Assembly (NCBI GenBank): GCA_963666475.2
Contig: CAXXJM010000001.1
Span: forward strand, 1,054,001 to 1,118,000
Reading direction: 5' to 3'
Source of the DNA: JBFHIZ01 sp963666475
GTDB lineage: Bacteria; Bacillota; Clostridia; Lachnospirales; Lachnospiraceae
Length of the DNA stretch: 64,000 nt
Of this stretch, positions 43,331 through 55,185 are shown in pieces. The stretch's first letter is position 1; the number at the start of each line of letters is the position of its first letter. A program made the translations under genes and the position numbers. Under the pieces are notes generated by a model that made no database searches, had not been told where the DNA came from, and saw nothing but the letters and a program-made list of their open reading frames with translations.

Positions 43331-46162
43331 CTAATTGTTTGTTTTTATACGATGTATTAACATGTTCTCTGTCTGCAGTTTACTCAGGGGCTTACTATAA
43401 AAATATCCTTGAATCAAGTCACAAGATAAATTCTCTAAAATTTCTTTTTGCTCTTTCGTTTCGACACCTTCTGCAACAACTCTCAACTCGATATCATGTC
43501 CGATTTCGATTATCTGCCGAACAATAAACTCGGACTTCTTACTTTGTAAAAGTGTATCAACAAAAGATTTGTCGATTTTCAATGTAGTAATTGGAAGTGT
43601 TCTAAGGTACTGAAAGGAAGAATATCCCGTTCCAAAGTCATCAAGCGCAATACGAAAACCACTACCCTTTAATTTTGATAAAATTGTCATTTTCTTATCT
43701 GAAGTATCCATAAATGTACTCTCAGTCAATTCTAATTCTATCTTTTCAGGCGATACGTTTTCATCTTCTGCAATTTTTTGAACGATTTCTGCAAAATCAG
43801 ATTGTCTAAGTTGAACCCCAGATACATTAACACTGATATAGTCAAACGAAAAACCATTTCTCATCCATACATATATCTGCTTACAAACTTCTTGCAGTGC
43901 CCACGTTCCCAGTTCTATAATCGCTCCTATTTCTTCTGCTACTGGAATAAACTCTCCCGGTGATATCATGGTTCCATCTTCAAGTTTCATTCGCATAAGT
44001 GCTTCAAAAGATGTTAACTCCGAAGTTTTTGGACAATACTGCGGTTGATAGTACATTTGAACCAATCCATCTTTTATCGCCCGACGTACAATCGTCTCAA
44101 TTTCGAGTTTTCTCATGACTTTTTCAGACATCAATTTATTAAAGAATACGGTCTTTGACTTACCTTCGTCCTTTGCAATAAATAGAGCTGTGTCCGCATT
44201 CTGCACCAATTTCCCCCAGCTTTTTCCGTCTTCTGGAAATACACTGGCTCCCATACTTACGGAAAGCATAATCGTTCTCTCATGAATAAAAAATGGACTC
44301 ATAAACAACTCATGGATTTTCTTTGAATGTTCTTCAATCATCGACGACATTTCTTTACCACGAATAATGACAGCAAATTCATCTCCTGCCAGGAAAAATA
44401 CAGTCACATCAATTTCTCTTAACCGATTCGCCACCTCTACAATAAGCAAGTCTCCAACATCATGACCTAGCGTATCATTGACACGCTTAAAATTATCCAA
44501 ATCTAACAAAAAAAGTCCCAACTGTTCCCCTGTTGTTTCTGCTTCTTTTATCTTTTCCTCTAACTTGTATTTAAATGCGGTTCGATTTGGCAAATGAGTC
44601 AATTGATCCACAAAAGCAAGTTCCCAAATGCGATCTTCTGCTTCTTTTTGCAGTGTATAATCCGAAAGTGTACCTGTTAACTTCACTACATTGTTCGATT
44701 CATCCAAAACACTACTTGCCTTAATTTGGCACCAAATTATCGTTCCATCTGCTTGATGATAGGAGAATGTAAACATCATTAATTCCCCCTTTTGTTCAAT
44801 CAGATTCTCTATCTCTTTTTGAAAAAGAACGATGTTCTCTGCGTCGAGTACCTGTTCAAATGCAACGATTTCCACAACTCCTTCTGCAATCACATCCATA
44901 AATAAAGCTTTCCAATGGTCTGAAACATAAAATTCCTGACTAATCAAATTCCACTCCCAAACAACGTCTCTTGCACTTTCCAATGCCATGTTGTATCGAA
45001 TTTGAGCTTCTTCTAGTTTTCTTTTATTATCTTCTAAATCATCATTATTAATTCTTAACTCTTCTTCCGTTGCATGTAGCTCATCAAGCATTGTATTAAA
45101 GCTATATGCAAGTTGGCCATACTCATTCTTTCCATTATATGAAAACCTTGAGAATAGATTCCCTTCCTTCGCAAGATTGGTAATCTTCGTAAGTTCAGTC
45201 AAAGGAAAAGTAATGTTACGTGATAGTTTTAAAGATACAGCAAACGCAATTGTGATAGTTATGATCAGTACAACAATCATAACAAATAGAGCCTGGTATG
45301 CGGATTGCATCAGCACATTCATGTCTTGTTCTAAAACGATTTTCCATTCTAAATCATCAACAGTCTGAAATACAAGATACACATTTTTGAGCCCATTTTC
45401 AATAATCTGATTCCCAAAATCCTTTTGAAACTCTTCGCTTTTCATAAACAATGAAATCAACTCATTATCTGGACGATTTCCAATTTTTGTGGCATCCTTA
45501 TGAAACACAATATTTCCATCAAAATCAACGATATAAGCATCTCCTGAATTTGGATCTGTTATGTTTGTGATACTTTTTGAGGTTTCTTCCATATCAATTA
45601 ATGTAACAAGTGCTCCAACGACCTCTTCGTGTTCCATATTATAGACAGGTGTTGAGACAAAAATTACATGCCTTCCATCTACGACATCTTTCAAAAGATT
45701 ACTCATTGTCGTCTTCCCATCCATAGCGTTGTTAAAATATTCTCTTGAAGATAAATCAATCCAGTAGCTATTAGAATTTCCTCCTGCTACAAGAAGTCCA
45801 TCATATCCCAAGATAAATACATCCTGAATTTCTTCGGAGTCCGCATTCATATCAACAAATTTACTACAAAGATCATCACGCATACGTTCAAGTTCCGCGT
45901 TCATATTCCCATCACTGTTCAAATATGCAGTTAAATAGTTCTGCACATCTGTTCTTTGCGAAAGATATTCCACTTCCAGTTTTCTTGTATCAAAAAAAGA
46001 AATTAAATATTCTTGCTCCATATGAAGTACTTTATCCATTTCTTCTTTTTTACTCTGCATCAATTCACCAGAAACATAGATATAATACACACTAAAAAGA
46101 AGAAGCATTGGTATTACGACCAATAATATCATAATGATCGGTAATTTTTTTCGAATCAGCAT
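43331..46162 (-). CDS. Cache-HAMP-PAS-GGDEF-EAL c-di-GMP protein, EAL likely active
   Basis: 943 residues: helix about 8-28, extracellular double Cache sensor to about 280, helix about 285-305, HAMP about 305-360, short coiled coil, PAS about 390-510, GGDEF about 515-680 and EAL from about 690. The GGDEF A-site is degenerate (FLAGDEFAVI instead of RYGGDEF), so cyclase activity is doubtful and it may only bind GTP. The EAL domain has FEALMRM, the E in ELTESTF, DDFGTGYSSF and KIDKSFVD, so it should hydrolyse c-di-GMP. Two cyclases lie within 8 kb. The stop is TAG. Confidence 0.92.
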   Translation of the reverse strand: MLIRKKLPIIMILLVVIPMLLLFSVYYIYVSGELMQSKKEEMDKVLHMEQEYLISFFDTRKLEVEYLSQRTDVQNYLTAYLNSDGNMNAELERMRDDLCSKFVDMNADSEEIQDVFILGYDGLLVAGGNSNSYWIDLSSREYFNNAMDGKTTMSNLLKDVVDGRHVIFVSTPVYNMEHEEVVGALVTLIDMEETSKSITNITDPNSGDAYIVDFDGNIVFHKDATKIGNRPDNELISLFMKSEEFQKDFGNQIIENGLKNVYLVFQTVDDLEWKIVLEQDMNVLMQSAYQALFVMIVVLIITITIAFAVSLKLSRNITFPLTELTKITNLAKEGNLFSRFSYNGKNEYGQLAYSFNTMLDELHATEEELRINNDDLEDNKRKLEEAQIRYNMALESARDVVWEWNLISQEFYVSDHWKALFMDVIAEGVVEIVAFEQVLDAENIVLFQKEIENLIEQKGELMMFTFSYHQADGTIIWCQIKASSVLDESNNVVKLTGTLSDYTLQKEAEDRIWELAFVDQLTHLPNRTAFKYKLEEKIKEAETTGEQLGLFLLDLDNFKRVNDTLGHDVGDLLIVEVANRLREIDVTVFFLAGDEFAVIIRGKEMSSMIEEHSKKIHELFMSPFFIHERTIMLSVSMGASVFPEDGKSWGKLVQNADTALFIAKDEGKSKTVFFNKLMSEKVMRKLEIETIVRRAIKDGLVQMYYQPQYCPKTSELTSFEALMRMKLEDGTMISPGEFIPVAEEIGAIIELGTWALQEVCKQIYVWMRNGFSFDYISVNVSGVQLRQSDFAEIVQKIAEDENVSPEKIELELTESTFMDTSDKKMTILSKLKGSGFRIALDDFGTGYSSFQYLRTLPITTLKIDKSFVDTLLQSKKSEFIVRQIIEIGHDIELRVVAEGVETKEQKEILENLSCDLIQGYFYSKPLSKLQTENMLIHRIKTNN

Positions 46163-46316
46163 AGGAAATCCACCTTTCGTGCGCTTCTTGCCAAGAAATC
46201 GTATCCATTTTAGTTAATCATAATCCGCAATTTTATCAAAGAATAAGTTATCTTTATTATCCATCATGACTTCATGATTGTCTATAGCAATCACTCGAAT
46301 ATCCACATGTATACAA

Positions 46317-46355
46317 AAGGACATTCTCCGAATCATCTCAAAGAATGCCCTCATT
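46317..46355 (-). terminator. Terminator of the YibE/F gene
   Basis: GGGCATTCT pairs with AGAATGTCC across a 14-nt loop, then TTTT. Confidence 0.65.
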
Positions 46356-46356
46356 A

Positions 46357-47502
46357 TCAATTTAATTTTTTTCTTTTCACCAATCCAATTGCACTAATAA
46401 AAGCTACGCATGGTACCGTAAGCACAATTCCAATACTACCCGCTACCGCTCGAATGATTTCAATACCCACAAAATCTGTATTCAGTAATTGTCTCCATGT
46501 CACCCCATAGGAGTAGATTAGTACCATCATGTTCAGAGAACTACCAACATATGCAAGAACCAAGGTATTTGCCATCGTTCCCATTGCATCTCGTCCTATA
46601 CGCATACCTGCACCAAACAGATTTTTCTTTCCTATTTTGGGATTCGCTTGATGTAATTCATCTAAAGCAGAAGAAATGGTCATCGACACATCCATGACTG
46701 CTCCCATCGCAGCAATTAATATTCCACTAATAAAAAGACCTCTCATATGAATTGGAAAAGACGAACGAGTAATCAAAAGTGCTTCTGCTTCATCCATTTG
46801 AAAAACGGTAACTCCCGCAAAGTGTGAAAAAATCTGTGCAAGAAAAGCTGCACATAAAACACCACACATACTACCAATTGCAGCGATGACTGTTTTGGAT
46901 TGAATTCCCCCGATTAATAAAAAGCAAACAATACTCGTTACACCTATAATTATACAAGTCACTAGTATTGGTGAATAACCTTTTAGTACCAAAGGAAGTA
47001 AGATGAAAAATATACAAATCACCGTATAGCCGAGTCCAACAAATGCCTTAACTCCTTGCCATCCGCCAACCAAAATTAATGCAAGAAGAAATAATGCAAT
47101 CAGTGCAATCAAAATTGGTGTTCGATTATAATTATAGACACTGACACTATATTTCCCAACATCCGAAGTATCAATTCGTACACTGATTGTGTCCCCTTCA
47201 TATGCTTCAACCGAATAGGTCGCACTAAAGTAGTTGGTAACAAATGCAATATCTCCTTTATATCTTCCTGTTAGAATCTCCAATTTTAATTCCATACTAC
47301 CTTTTAATACATTCTCATTTGTCGTATCAACCGTAGTTTGATTCTCAATCACCGAGAGAACCCTTGCTGTTTCATACTCTATTCCTTGGTTGTCATAACT
47401 AATATAGCGGGGTCTGTCATAATTTGCATAGTACAGAACCCCTGCCATCATTGCCAAAAACAGAACAAGTAGAATACTTTTAAAGATGTTCTTTTTTATC
47501 AT
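46357..47502 (-). CDS. YibE/YibF-like multi-pass membrane protein
   Basis: 381 residues. After one N-terminal helix comes an extracytoplasmic beta-rich part (about 30-125, with GDIAFVTNYFSATYSVEAYEGD), then seven or eight helices. The conserved FISGILIAAMGAVMDVSMTISSALDEL (about 255-280) is the YibE/F signature. The transported compound, if any, is unknown. It lies 14 bp downstream of the giant PHP protein on the same strand, so the two are one unit and may act together at the cell surface. Confidence 0.9.
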   Translation of the reverse strand: MIKKNIFKSILLVLFLAMMAGVLYYANYDRPRYISYDNQGIEYETARVLSVIENQTTVDTTNENVLKGSMELKLEILTGRYKGDIAFVTNYFSATYSVEAYEGDTISVRIDTSDVGKYSVSVYNYNRTPILIALIALFLLALILVGGWQGVKAFVGLGYTVICIFFILLPLVLKGYSPILVTCIIIGVTSIVCFLLIGGIQSKTVIAAIGSMCGVLCAAFLAQIFSHFAGVTVFQMDEAEALLITRSSFPIHMRGLFISGILIAAMGAVMDVSMTISSALDELHQANPKIGKKNLFGAGMRIGRDAMGTMANTLVLAYVGSSLNMMVLIYSYGVTWRQLLNTDFVGIEIIRAVAGSIGIVLTVPCVAFISAIGLVKRKKLN

Positions 47503-47516
47503 ATTTATTTTCCAGA

Positions 47517-50500
47517 CTATTTTTTCTCAAGTAAATTTCTTCTTCGTACATACATCCAAATACCAACCAGCATTCCAAATGCAGCAATAATTATTACAAT
47601 ATAAATGAATGTTTTGCCATGTGTTTCTTGGTTTAACTGTTCACCTGCCGCAAGAGGTATATCTTCTGGTACAATAATACTTTGCTCTGCTGATGCTGGT
47701 ACATCTTCTGGCAAGATTATGGTGCCCTCTTCTTCGTCCCCAGCATCTGCTAAATCTGTTTCTTCTTCATTTGCGACTTCACCATTTGTAGCTGGAGTAG
47801 TTCTGGTGGTTCCTGATGTTGTATTTTCCGCAGTATTTGCTGAATCCTCTGTCGTAGTAGGCGTCTGTGAAGTTCCTCCACTTGTATGATTTGTATTTGT
47901 CGCTGCTTTTACTGTTATCTCATCACAATTTCGAACTCTCAAAACGGGAACTGAAGCATCCGCATCATCTTCAGGATGCATATATAAAATACCGATCGCT
48001 GTAATGTTTTCTCCTACTTTTACAAGACTCGCCAATTCATTTTTCCCAGTTGTTCCGGAGTATATGTACCCATCTATAAATATTGCTGCTTCTTTCCCCG
48101 ACGCATCCTTAATCCAAAACTCAGATATACCTGCTTCATCAAGTGCTGGTTTTACTTTGGTAACAACTCCCGATGTCTGAATTAAAGAACCTCCATAGGT
48201 AATGTAATCCATAGCATCTTTTGTACTTAATACCGTAGGCTCGATAATTACTGGCTCGTCTTCTAAAATTTCATATGAGATTACTTTTAATTCAACGTCT
48301 CCTTGATACTCTGCAACATACCCTACGATATGAATCTTTGCCCCAATAGCTAATCCTGTTTCAGCAAATGGGAAAATGTCGATTCCACCGGTAGCATCCT
48401 GAATATAAATCGTATCAAAGAATGTTGTATCCGGGTTCTGCGTTCCATTTGTAACATAACCTTCTACTGCGAAAGTATCTCCCAGTTCTCCTTTTCTCGC
48501 CTCTGCGATCGTAGAAACTGGTAATTTCTTTGTAATGGTGTCTAATATATTACAAACAATATTGTAGTTCGCGTATTGTAATGAAGTACTATTATCCATA
48601 ACCGCGTCAATCTCGAAATCAGACATAAAGATTGAACCAGCTACAAAAATATTTCCTCCTGCTTTCGTAGTCTGCTGTGCAAGCGCAACAACCGCTCCTT
48701 TTTCTACTACCGTATTATATGGTGCTGATAAATACCCTCCCGTTGCATCCTTACTATCGATCGAGTATGTCGAATCAAATCCATACACCAATGGTATTGC
48801 TGCATAAACCGAATCATTTTCTGTAGCTCCAGTAAGATTTACAGAACAACCGCTATACATACTATATCGCTGTCCCGCAACGACTCCTGACAAATAATCC
48901 GACTCCATATTAAAGTTCTCAAAATACAAACGATATGGCTGACCACCATTCTTTACTTCGTCATATACCTCATCGCTATACAATGTCACGTTCGAACCAA
49001 TCGCTTCCAATAGTTTGTTCATTTGTTCTGACGTTCTTACAGAAGTACTGTCTTGATAGTCTGCAATTCCACAGAGAATTACAGAACCACCACTCTTTAC
49101 ATAATCAGTAACCATCGAGATGAAGTCATCACTATAGGTTGAAGGAGTAAAATCACCCGTATTTGCTGTTCCTGATTTTTTCGCTGGTGCAGAAATCAGA
49201 AGTAACTCACAATCTTCAAGTTCATCTTCAGTAATTTCATTTGTCTCGATTTTTGCTATGATATTTTTTGTGCTACAAATGTCGATAAAACTTGACATGT
49301 TGCCACCATAATATCCTGTGACATAATCATTATAATGAGTTCCATCGATCAGCACATGTGTAACCATTTCTGGCTGAACATATGACAGAGTTAATGAATC
49401 CTTATAAACTTTTGCAACACCATTTAAAGTAGCATTAACCAAAACATCAATTGTCACATATCCTGCATCATCATATACATAGTCAAATGAATAGGTTCCT
49501 TTTCCTGCGCTAGCAATACTTGCTATATTGCTGTTTAGCAACTCTTCTCCACTTACAGATTTAATAATTACATCATCTACCGTGAAATCAATTGAGTCAA
49601 TGTTCAACGCAAATTCCTCATTGTTGTACAAATCCAAATTCACATCGACTGCTTCGCTCTGGACAGGAACAGAAGTTGTTGTGGAAATGCTGTTAATACC
49701 ACAAGATTCCACTTCTCCTACCCATACTGGAGCCGTTACTGCGATGTCCCCATCTCCTTCGGTTACCTTAATATAGTAGTAAGAATAGGTTGCTGGGACT
49801 TCAAATACAACATCTTCTTTGTTTGATGTGATTGTCTTAGATGCTATGCTAAGTCCACCATTTACAATGACCTCTACTTTACCAATCGTATCACTGGTAT
49901 CGTCATCCTGTATTTCTGCTTTAATTGTGACCTTATCTTCAACCTGATCCAAATCAAGAATGGAACCCATGATAAAATCATCCAAAGTATAATAAATATC
50001 TAAATTGTTGTCTTCCGTTGCATATACACGATAATTCCGCATTGCATCATAAATATTTTCCTCTGTGTTGCTATCTGCTAAAACTACTGTACGTGCGGTA
50101 TTTGCATCTCCCCATTTTCCTTTATGATTATCCTGGTTGTTTGAAGGTGCTACATGCCATCCTTTATCCAAAGCTCTTGTATAATATTCATAGGAAGGGA
50201 AATATCCAGAACTTCCAATCGTTCCTTCACCATTTCCAACCTCAATCAAGGTAATTAAATCATCGGTCTCTTTGCTATAATATCCAAAATCATTGAAATC
50301 TCCAAATGTTGTGCCTGGATGGTTGAACTGACTGATCGAATCTGGGACTGTTGCAAGCGCTGAATAGTAATTCTGCAATGCTGTGCTATATGTCGCATAA
50401 TCTGACTGTGTTCGACTTTGGAATCCAGCCGTATCAAAGGTATTGATATGTCCAAGTCCATTTGACCAAGTCATCTCAAATCCATATAAACAGGTAAATT

Positions 50501-53500
50501 CATCCGATGAATATAAGTCTGCCAGAATATGTCCTTGTGACCACTCATCCGTTTCACTCGTATCTACATTTTTTGCTAATACGGACTGACTTTCATTATC
50601 CAACATATTGGAATGATCCGTAACTGCCAAGAAATCAAGATTATCCACTTGCGTTGCATAAGAAAAGGCATCTTCGACAGTTCCGGCTCCATCCGAATAA
50701 TTCGTGTGAGAATGTATCTGTCCAAAAAAGATAAGATATCGATCATTTAATTTTTCTGAAAATACAAACGTCGAAATTGCGCTATCCAAATATCCATCTT
50801 TTACCGCTTTCGCTTTAATGGTTACAGGAAGTTCTTTCAATACCAGATTATTATCATAGTTCTGCCATATAAGCGTTTCATCATCCTGTCCTTCGGTTGC
50901 TAATGCATATAAAATTGTCGCACCTTCTGTATCATCTTTCAGACGTACTTTACTATTTAAAGAGACTGACCCACCATTTGGTGTCGCTTTTACAATGTCA
51001 CATTGCGCCTGTGTATATTGATAAATCGTTTTAATGCTATCCTGAAGTCCAGTTTTTGTTGCATATACTGTAATATTTGCAGGAAGTGTCATAATCGCAG
51101 GTTTATCGGTAGCATCATATGCTGCAAATGTTGCTCCATCATAAGAATAATAAAGTGTTGCGCCACTCGTCGCACTTGCCAAAGTTAATTCCTGTCCAAA
51201 TCCAACTTCACCTTCCGAAGGGAGTGCTGAGACATATCCACAGATAGTCGATGATAGAATTGGGCTTCCTTTTACAACCACACTATCTACTCGCAATGTT
51301 CCTCTTGTGCCCAAAGTACTTCCCGTCTTTGCTGCTTCTGCTCCTGGTATCATTCGAATATACATAAATTCAGCGTTTGCCGCCTCATTTGGAATGTCAA
51401 AAGTAAATTCCACATATTTCCCTGGTGCAAAACTCGTCTTTGCGATACCATCTGCGATGTCACCTGCATCACTTACGTTATAGCTTTCACCTGCTGAGTT
51501 ATAGCTTGTATAGGAATAGGAATATGTTCCTGTCGTCAGATTTGTAAAACTTGTTCCATCCAATGAATACTGTAATTGAAAAGATCCCGGACCAGTATTG
51601 CTAGCTCTCAATCGCAAGGACAGGCTCATGTCACCAAATCCCTTGCTAGATGTAGCAAACTGTAAATAATCATCCGTACCTGTTCCTAGTCCTACCCCAC
51701 CCATATAATATGTGGTACTTCCATTTGACGTTGATGAAGTAAATGGTGTAATTCGATTTCCAGAAACGACTGCATAATACGTTGCATTTTCATCCAACAT
51801 ATCATTTGTATGATAGCGGTCCCCAAAAATCTGATTGTTTGAAATTGCACTATAGTCCGCATTTCCTGCCCACTGAGCGATTTCAAAAGAAATAGAATCA
51901 TCAATTACAAGGCCTGTATCTCCCGGTGCTCCTGATGAAATTTTATAAAAATGATAAATATATAATGAGTCATTTGCTGACTTATAAGTATAAGTCGTAA
52001 AATTACCTTTGTAATTTTCTAGATATTGATTGCTACTATTATATTTTGCATTGACGTTAATTATGTGAAGTCCGCTATCTGTAGTTTCTACCTGCCACAA
52101 ACTGTATGGTTCTAGCGTATCTGTAAAACTGATTCCATTTCCTGTACTTGCAGACGTCAAATATTTTCCATCACAAATAAAACTATAATATCCATTCTCA
52201 TCAACTGAAACGGTTAACTTTGCAACTCCTTCAATCACCTCAAACATGTCATTTTCTGGTGTAACAGAAATACCTGTAAGTTTCGCTCCACTTGCAGTCG
52301 TAGATAATGCCAAACTCTCGTTGTCATAATATAGAGCTACAACATCACCGTCCCCAATACCTTCCGTAAGGGTCGCAATAATTGGTTCGGCTTCTCCCTC
52401 TCCAGGATCTGATGGTTCGGTTGGTTCTTGTTCATCGATCTCCAACGTAGACTGATAAAACTCAAAAATATACTGTGAAGAGTAATTTTCGGAATATGAA
52501 TATGTTGTAAATGCTTCTTTATAATATTCTAACTATTGTTTCTTTGTATTATATGCAGCGTTTACATTGATAACGTGGTATCCTCCAGTCGTAGATTCAA
52601 TATTCCATATGCTATAATCACTTGCAGAAGATTCTAATGTCAGACTTCCTCCAGTACTTCCAGCTGTCAAATATAATCCATCACATGTAAAGATATAAAA
52701 TCCATTTTCGTCAATGGATACAGTCAATATAGCAGCACCACTTGGTGTTTCAAGAGATTCATCAACCACCGAAGCTGCAATACTCGACAACTTTGTCCCT
52801 GTAGCAGTCTCCGACATCACCATACCACTCGCTGTATTAAATAAAATAATCTGGTCACCATTTTTTATAGAATCCAGTTTGTTTCCAGTTTTTTCTTCTA
52901 CCACTTTCACGGTATACGTAAAGGTTTTGATTGTACTATCATTAAATCCTTCCTTTGACGCAAATGCATGTATTTCTGTATTTGCAGAAATTACGACGGT
53001 ATCTGTATATAAGGAATAATTTTCTGTATCATTTGTATTAAAATAAATCGAAGCACCTTCTGTCGCACATGACAGGGTTAGTGATGTTCCGTTTTCAACT
53101 TCTCCACTGTCTATGGAAACTTGAACGTCCTGACAGGTTTCTTTTACAGGTTCTTCTACGGAGCTACTGGTTTGTGTTCCATTAATTATAATCTGATTGA
53201 TATTGCTGGTTCCACTGGAACCAAAAGATTCTACAGCTTCGCCGTTTTGTTTGATCAGTTCACATGCTGTTACACGCACTAAAAATTGCTTTCCATTTAC
53301 CGCCTCTGGCAAAGCAAATGCACTGTAAACAGGCGATAGCGATGTACTAACAGAGATCTGGCTATTTTCTAAAACTGTCCAGCTAGCCCCCGCATCCAAA
53401 GAATACTCTAAGTCAAAGCGACCTGGTCCTGTCGATGAAGATCGCATACTTGCAGAGAATTGCAAGTCTTTGTATTCTGTCGCATCTACAGAAATAACCC

Positions 53501-53756
53501 ATCCGCCTCCTAGTGTCCACGCATTCGCAGCCAAAGCACCAGATGTATATCCTTTATATGCTGCCCCACTGATATCCAATGTTCCAGTTCCAGTTGTCGC
53601 TGCTGCAGGCATTGTCGCTTCTGCAGTATAACTCCATGCAGCTACTGTACTTAATTCCTCTGCAAATGCTATCGGATTAAAACTTCCAAGTACATTTGTG
53701 AACATTAGCGTAATTGTCAAAAATGTTACAATAATCTTACTTCTTAATTTTTTCAT
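47517..53756 (-). pseudogene. Giant surface PHP-domain phosphoesterase, interrupted by one in-frame TAG
   Basis: One frame of 2,079 codons with a single TAG at codon 408 (52535-52533). The 407-codon part has a signal peptide (MKKLRSKIIVTFLTITLMF), a jelly-roll, a chitobiase-C-like repeat and a first copy of a beta-trefoil-like domain. After the stop come a second copy of that domain, another jelly-roll, two more chitobiase-C-like repeats, a PHP metallohydrolase domain (FGQIHSHTNYSDG then AVTDHSNM) and an OB-fold (TFFDTIYIQDATGGIDIF). A C-terminal helix with RRR ends it. The second domain copy reads NQYLENYKGNF where the first has NTKKQ-stop-LEYYKEAF. So the stop replaces a Tyr. It may be surface nucleotide or phosphate scavenging. 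Confidence 0.82.
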
Positions 53757-53792
53757 AACTCCTCCACTTCAAAAGAAACATTATTTGTTGCC

Positions 53793-53826
53793 AAAGGAAG
53801 CTCTTCCTTTATGCAAAGCAATCCAC
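53793..53826 (-). promoter_or_regulatory. Hairpin in the leader of the PHP gene
   Basis: AAAGGAAG-AG-CTTCCTTT with flanking TTGC/GGCAA can fold upstream of the GTGGAGGAG ribosome binding site. It matches no known c-di-GMP riboswitch. Confidence 0.35.
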
Positions 53827-53917
53827 ACATAAAAAAAATCATAGCATAACATTTCTATGAGCGATAGCTTAGAATGGTAAACACTACGTAAATTTTACCA
53901 TTAAGAAGCAACATAAA

Positions 53918-53948
53918 AGAAAGTTCTTACAAAATTGTAAGAACCTTT
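53918..53948 (-). terminator. Terminator of the small lipoprotein gene
   Basis: GGTTCTTACAA pairs with TTGTAAGAAC, then TTTCTTTT on the minus strand. Confidence 0.8.
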
Positions 53949-53963
53949 TTTATAACTATGATT

Positions 53964-54233
53964 TTATAACAAAACATAAGGTTTTAATAACTGCTTCAAA
54001 TGTTGTTCACATCGAGTAATAAAGCTGTCAAAGCTGTCCCCCTTATAAAGATAATCATTAAACAACTCAAGTGCTTCTTCATAGGCTACAATTGCCTGGT
54101 CATAATTCATCTCATTCAGATACGTGTTTCCTAATTCCAATTGTTCTGCGACTTCTTTTTCGAGTGAACACGTACATCCTGCTAACAAAAAACAGAACAT
54201 AACTCCAGTGAATATCATCCAGGTCTTTTTCAT
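53964..54233 (-). CDS. Small TPR-like lipoprotein
   Basis: 89 residues from the ATG at 54233 with GGAGAGG ahead. Signal peptide ends in lipobox LAGC (Cys19). The mature part holds one TPR-like helix pair, LELGNTYLNEMNYDQAIVAYEEALELF. With only about 70 mature residues it is shorter than any normal TPR lipoprotein, so it may be a remnant of a larger gene or a real small surface protein. It has its own terminator. No function is known. Confidence 0.68.
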   Translation of the reverse strand: MKKTWMIFTGVMFCFLLAGCTCSLEKEVAEQLELGNTYLNEMNYDQAIVAYEEALELFNDYLYKGDSFDSFITRCEQHLKQLLKPYVLL

Positions 54234-54254
54234 AAGCCTCTCCTTAATCCTCAT

Positions 54255-54600
54255 TCTTATTACTTCCTGTCTGGATTTATCAAAAAAATCATGCCAGAAT
54301 TTATCGAGCTAGAATGTCAACACTTCTTAATTCAGTTTTAATTAGTTTTCTTTAACGACCCTAATGTAACTGTATAAGGATTCCAGCAGCCTGCACTTTC
54401 TTGAAATGATTAAAAGTAATACTATTTGTATCTATCTTTTCATTGAAATCAAAAAACAGAATAATTCTTAAGTATGACACTCAAATTCTGCATCCAAAAA
54501 GATATCTTGAAAATGAAAAAGTTGAGATTTGATATCATTCATACCAAATCCCAACTTTACACATTTCAAATATTTGTAATCAATAGTAAAAAATTATATT
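54255..54600. other. Gene-free stretch with one hairpin
   Basis: No coding frame is supported. A long imperfect hairpin at about 54524-54558 (GTTGAGATTTGATATC with its partner ending CCCAAC) could terminate transcription from the fragment upstream. The composition is AT-rich with nothing else recognisable. Confidence 0.5.
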
Positions 54601-54609
54601 TCTTCACCA

Positions 54610-54956
54610 GATTCACTGCAAAGAAACGCAGTTTCTTTTAATGTGACTGGAGTAAAACGACAGTCTCAACAGTACTTTCATTTTCCCAATCAAGTTCCTC
54701 TGTCTCTGCTCCATTGAAAAAACACAGGAAATTTGAATTTAATATGCTTTAAGAATCTACATTGGCTACCTTTAAAAGGTATATTATAATAAGCGTCTGG
54801 TTCGTACAATGTTTCACACCAATTCAACCATCCCTCATAACCACCATTCCAATTTTTAAAACCTGTTTCTAATCGATCTCTAATTGCTTGTTCAATTGCT
54901 AATTTTGTTTCCATTGAGTTTTTTACTGCCATAATATCCTCTCTTTCTTCGCTCAC
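54610..54956 (-). pseudogene. SnoaL-like (NTF2-fold) protein, truncated, with foreign tail
   Basis: The first 60 codons match the start of a SnoaL-like family of Clostridia: MAVKNSMETKLAIEQ, then WNGGYEGWLNWCETLYEPDAYYNIPFKGSQ. The frame then runs into unrelated residues and stops at 54690. Beyond, in shifted frames, NGAETEELDWENESTVETVV (up to about 54650) and FTPVTLKETAFLC-SESGEEI (to about 54598) look like remains of another coding end. A deletion has joined the two. The normal protein is about 130-150 residues. Confidence 0.6.
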
Positions 54957-55185
54957 AAGTCATATTAATGAATATTCAGTAGAGTGACTTGTGAATCAAT
55001 TGGGTTAATAATATGTACTTGCTAAGTGAAATCTGCCGGTCATCTTTCTACTATATTTAACCATATTTTTCTCTGAAGATAAATTGTACTTTCGTGCAAA
55101 ACTCTGTACAAACGGGTATGCCCTAGTACTTATAGGTATATGTAAACAACTTTCTATTTTTTAGTTCTTCTTAATCCTTCTTTTT

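Noticed and set aside
53757..53860. c-di-GMP riboswitch before the PHP gene
   Set aside because: The leader has a hairpin but lacks the conserved c-di-GMP-I core.
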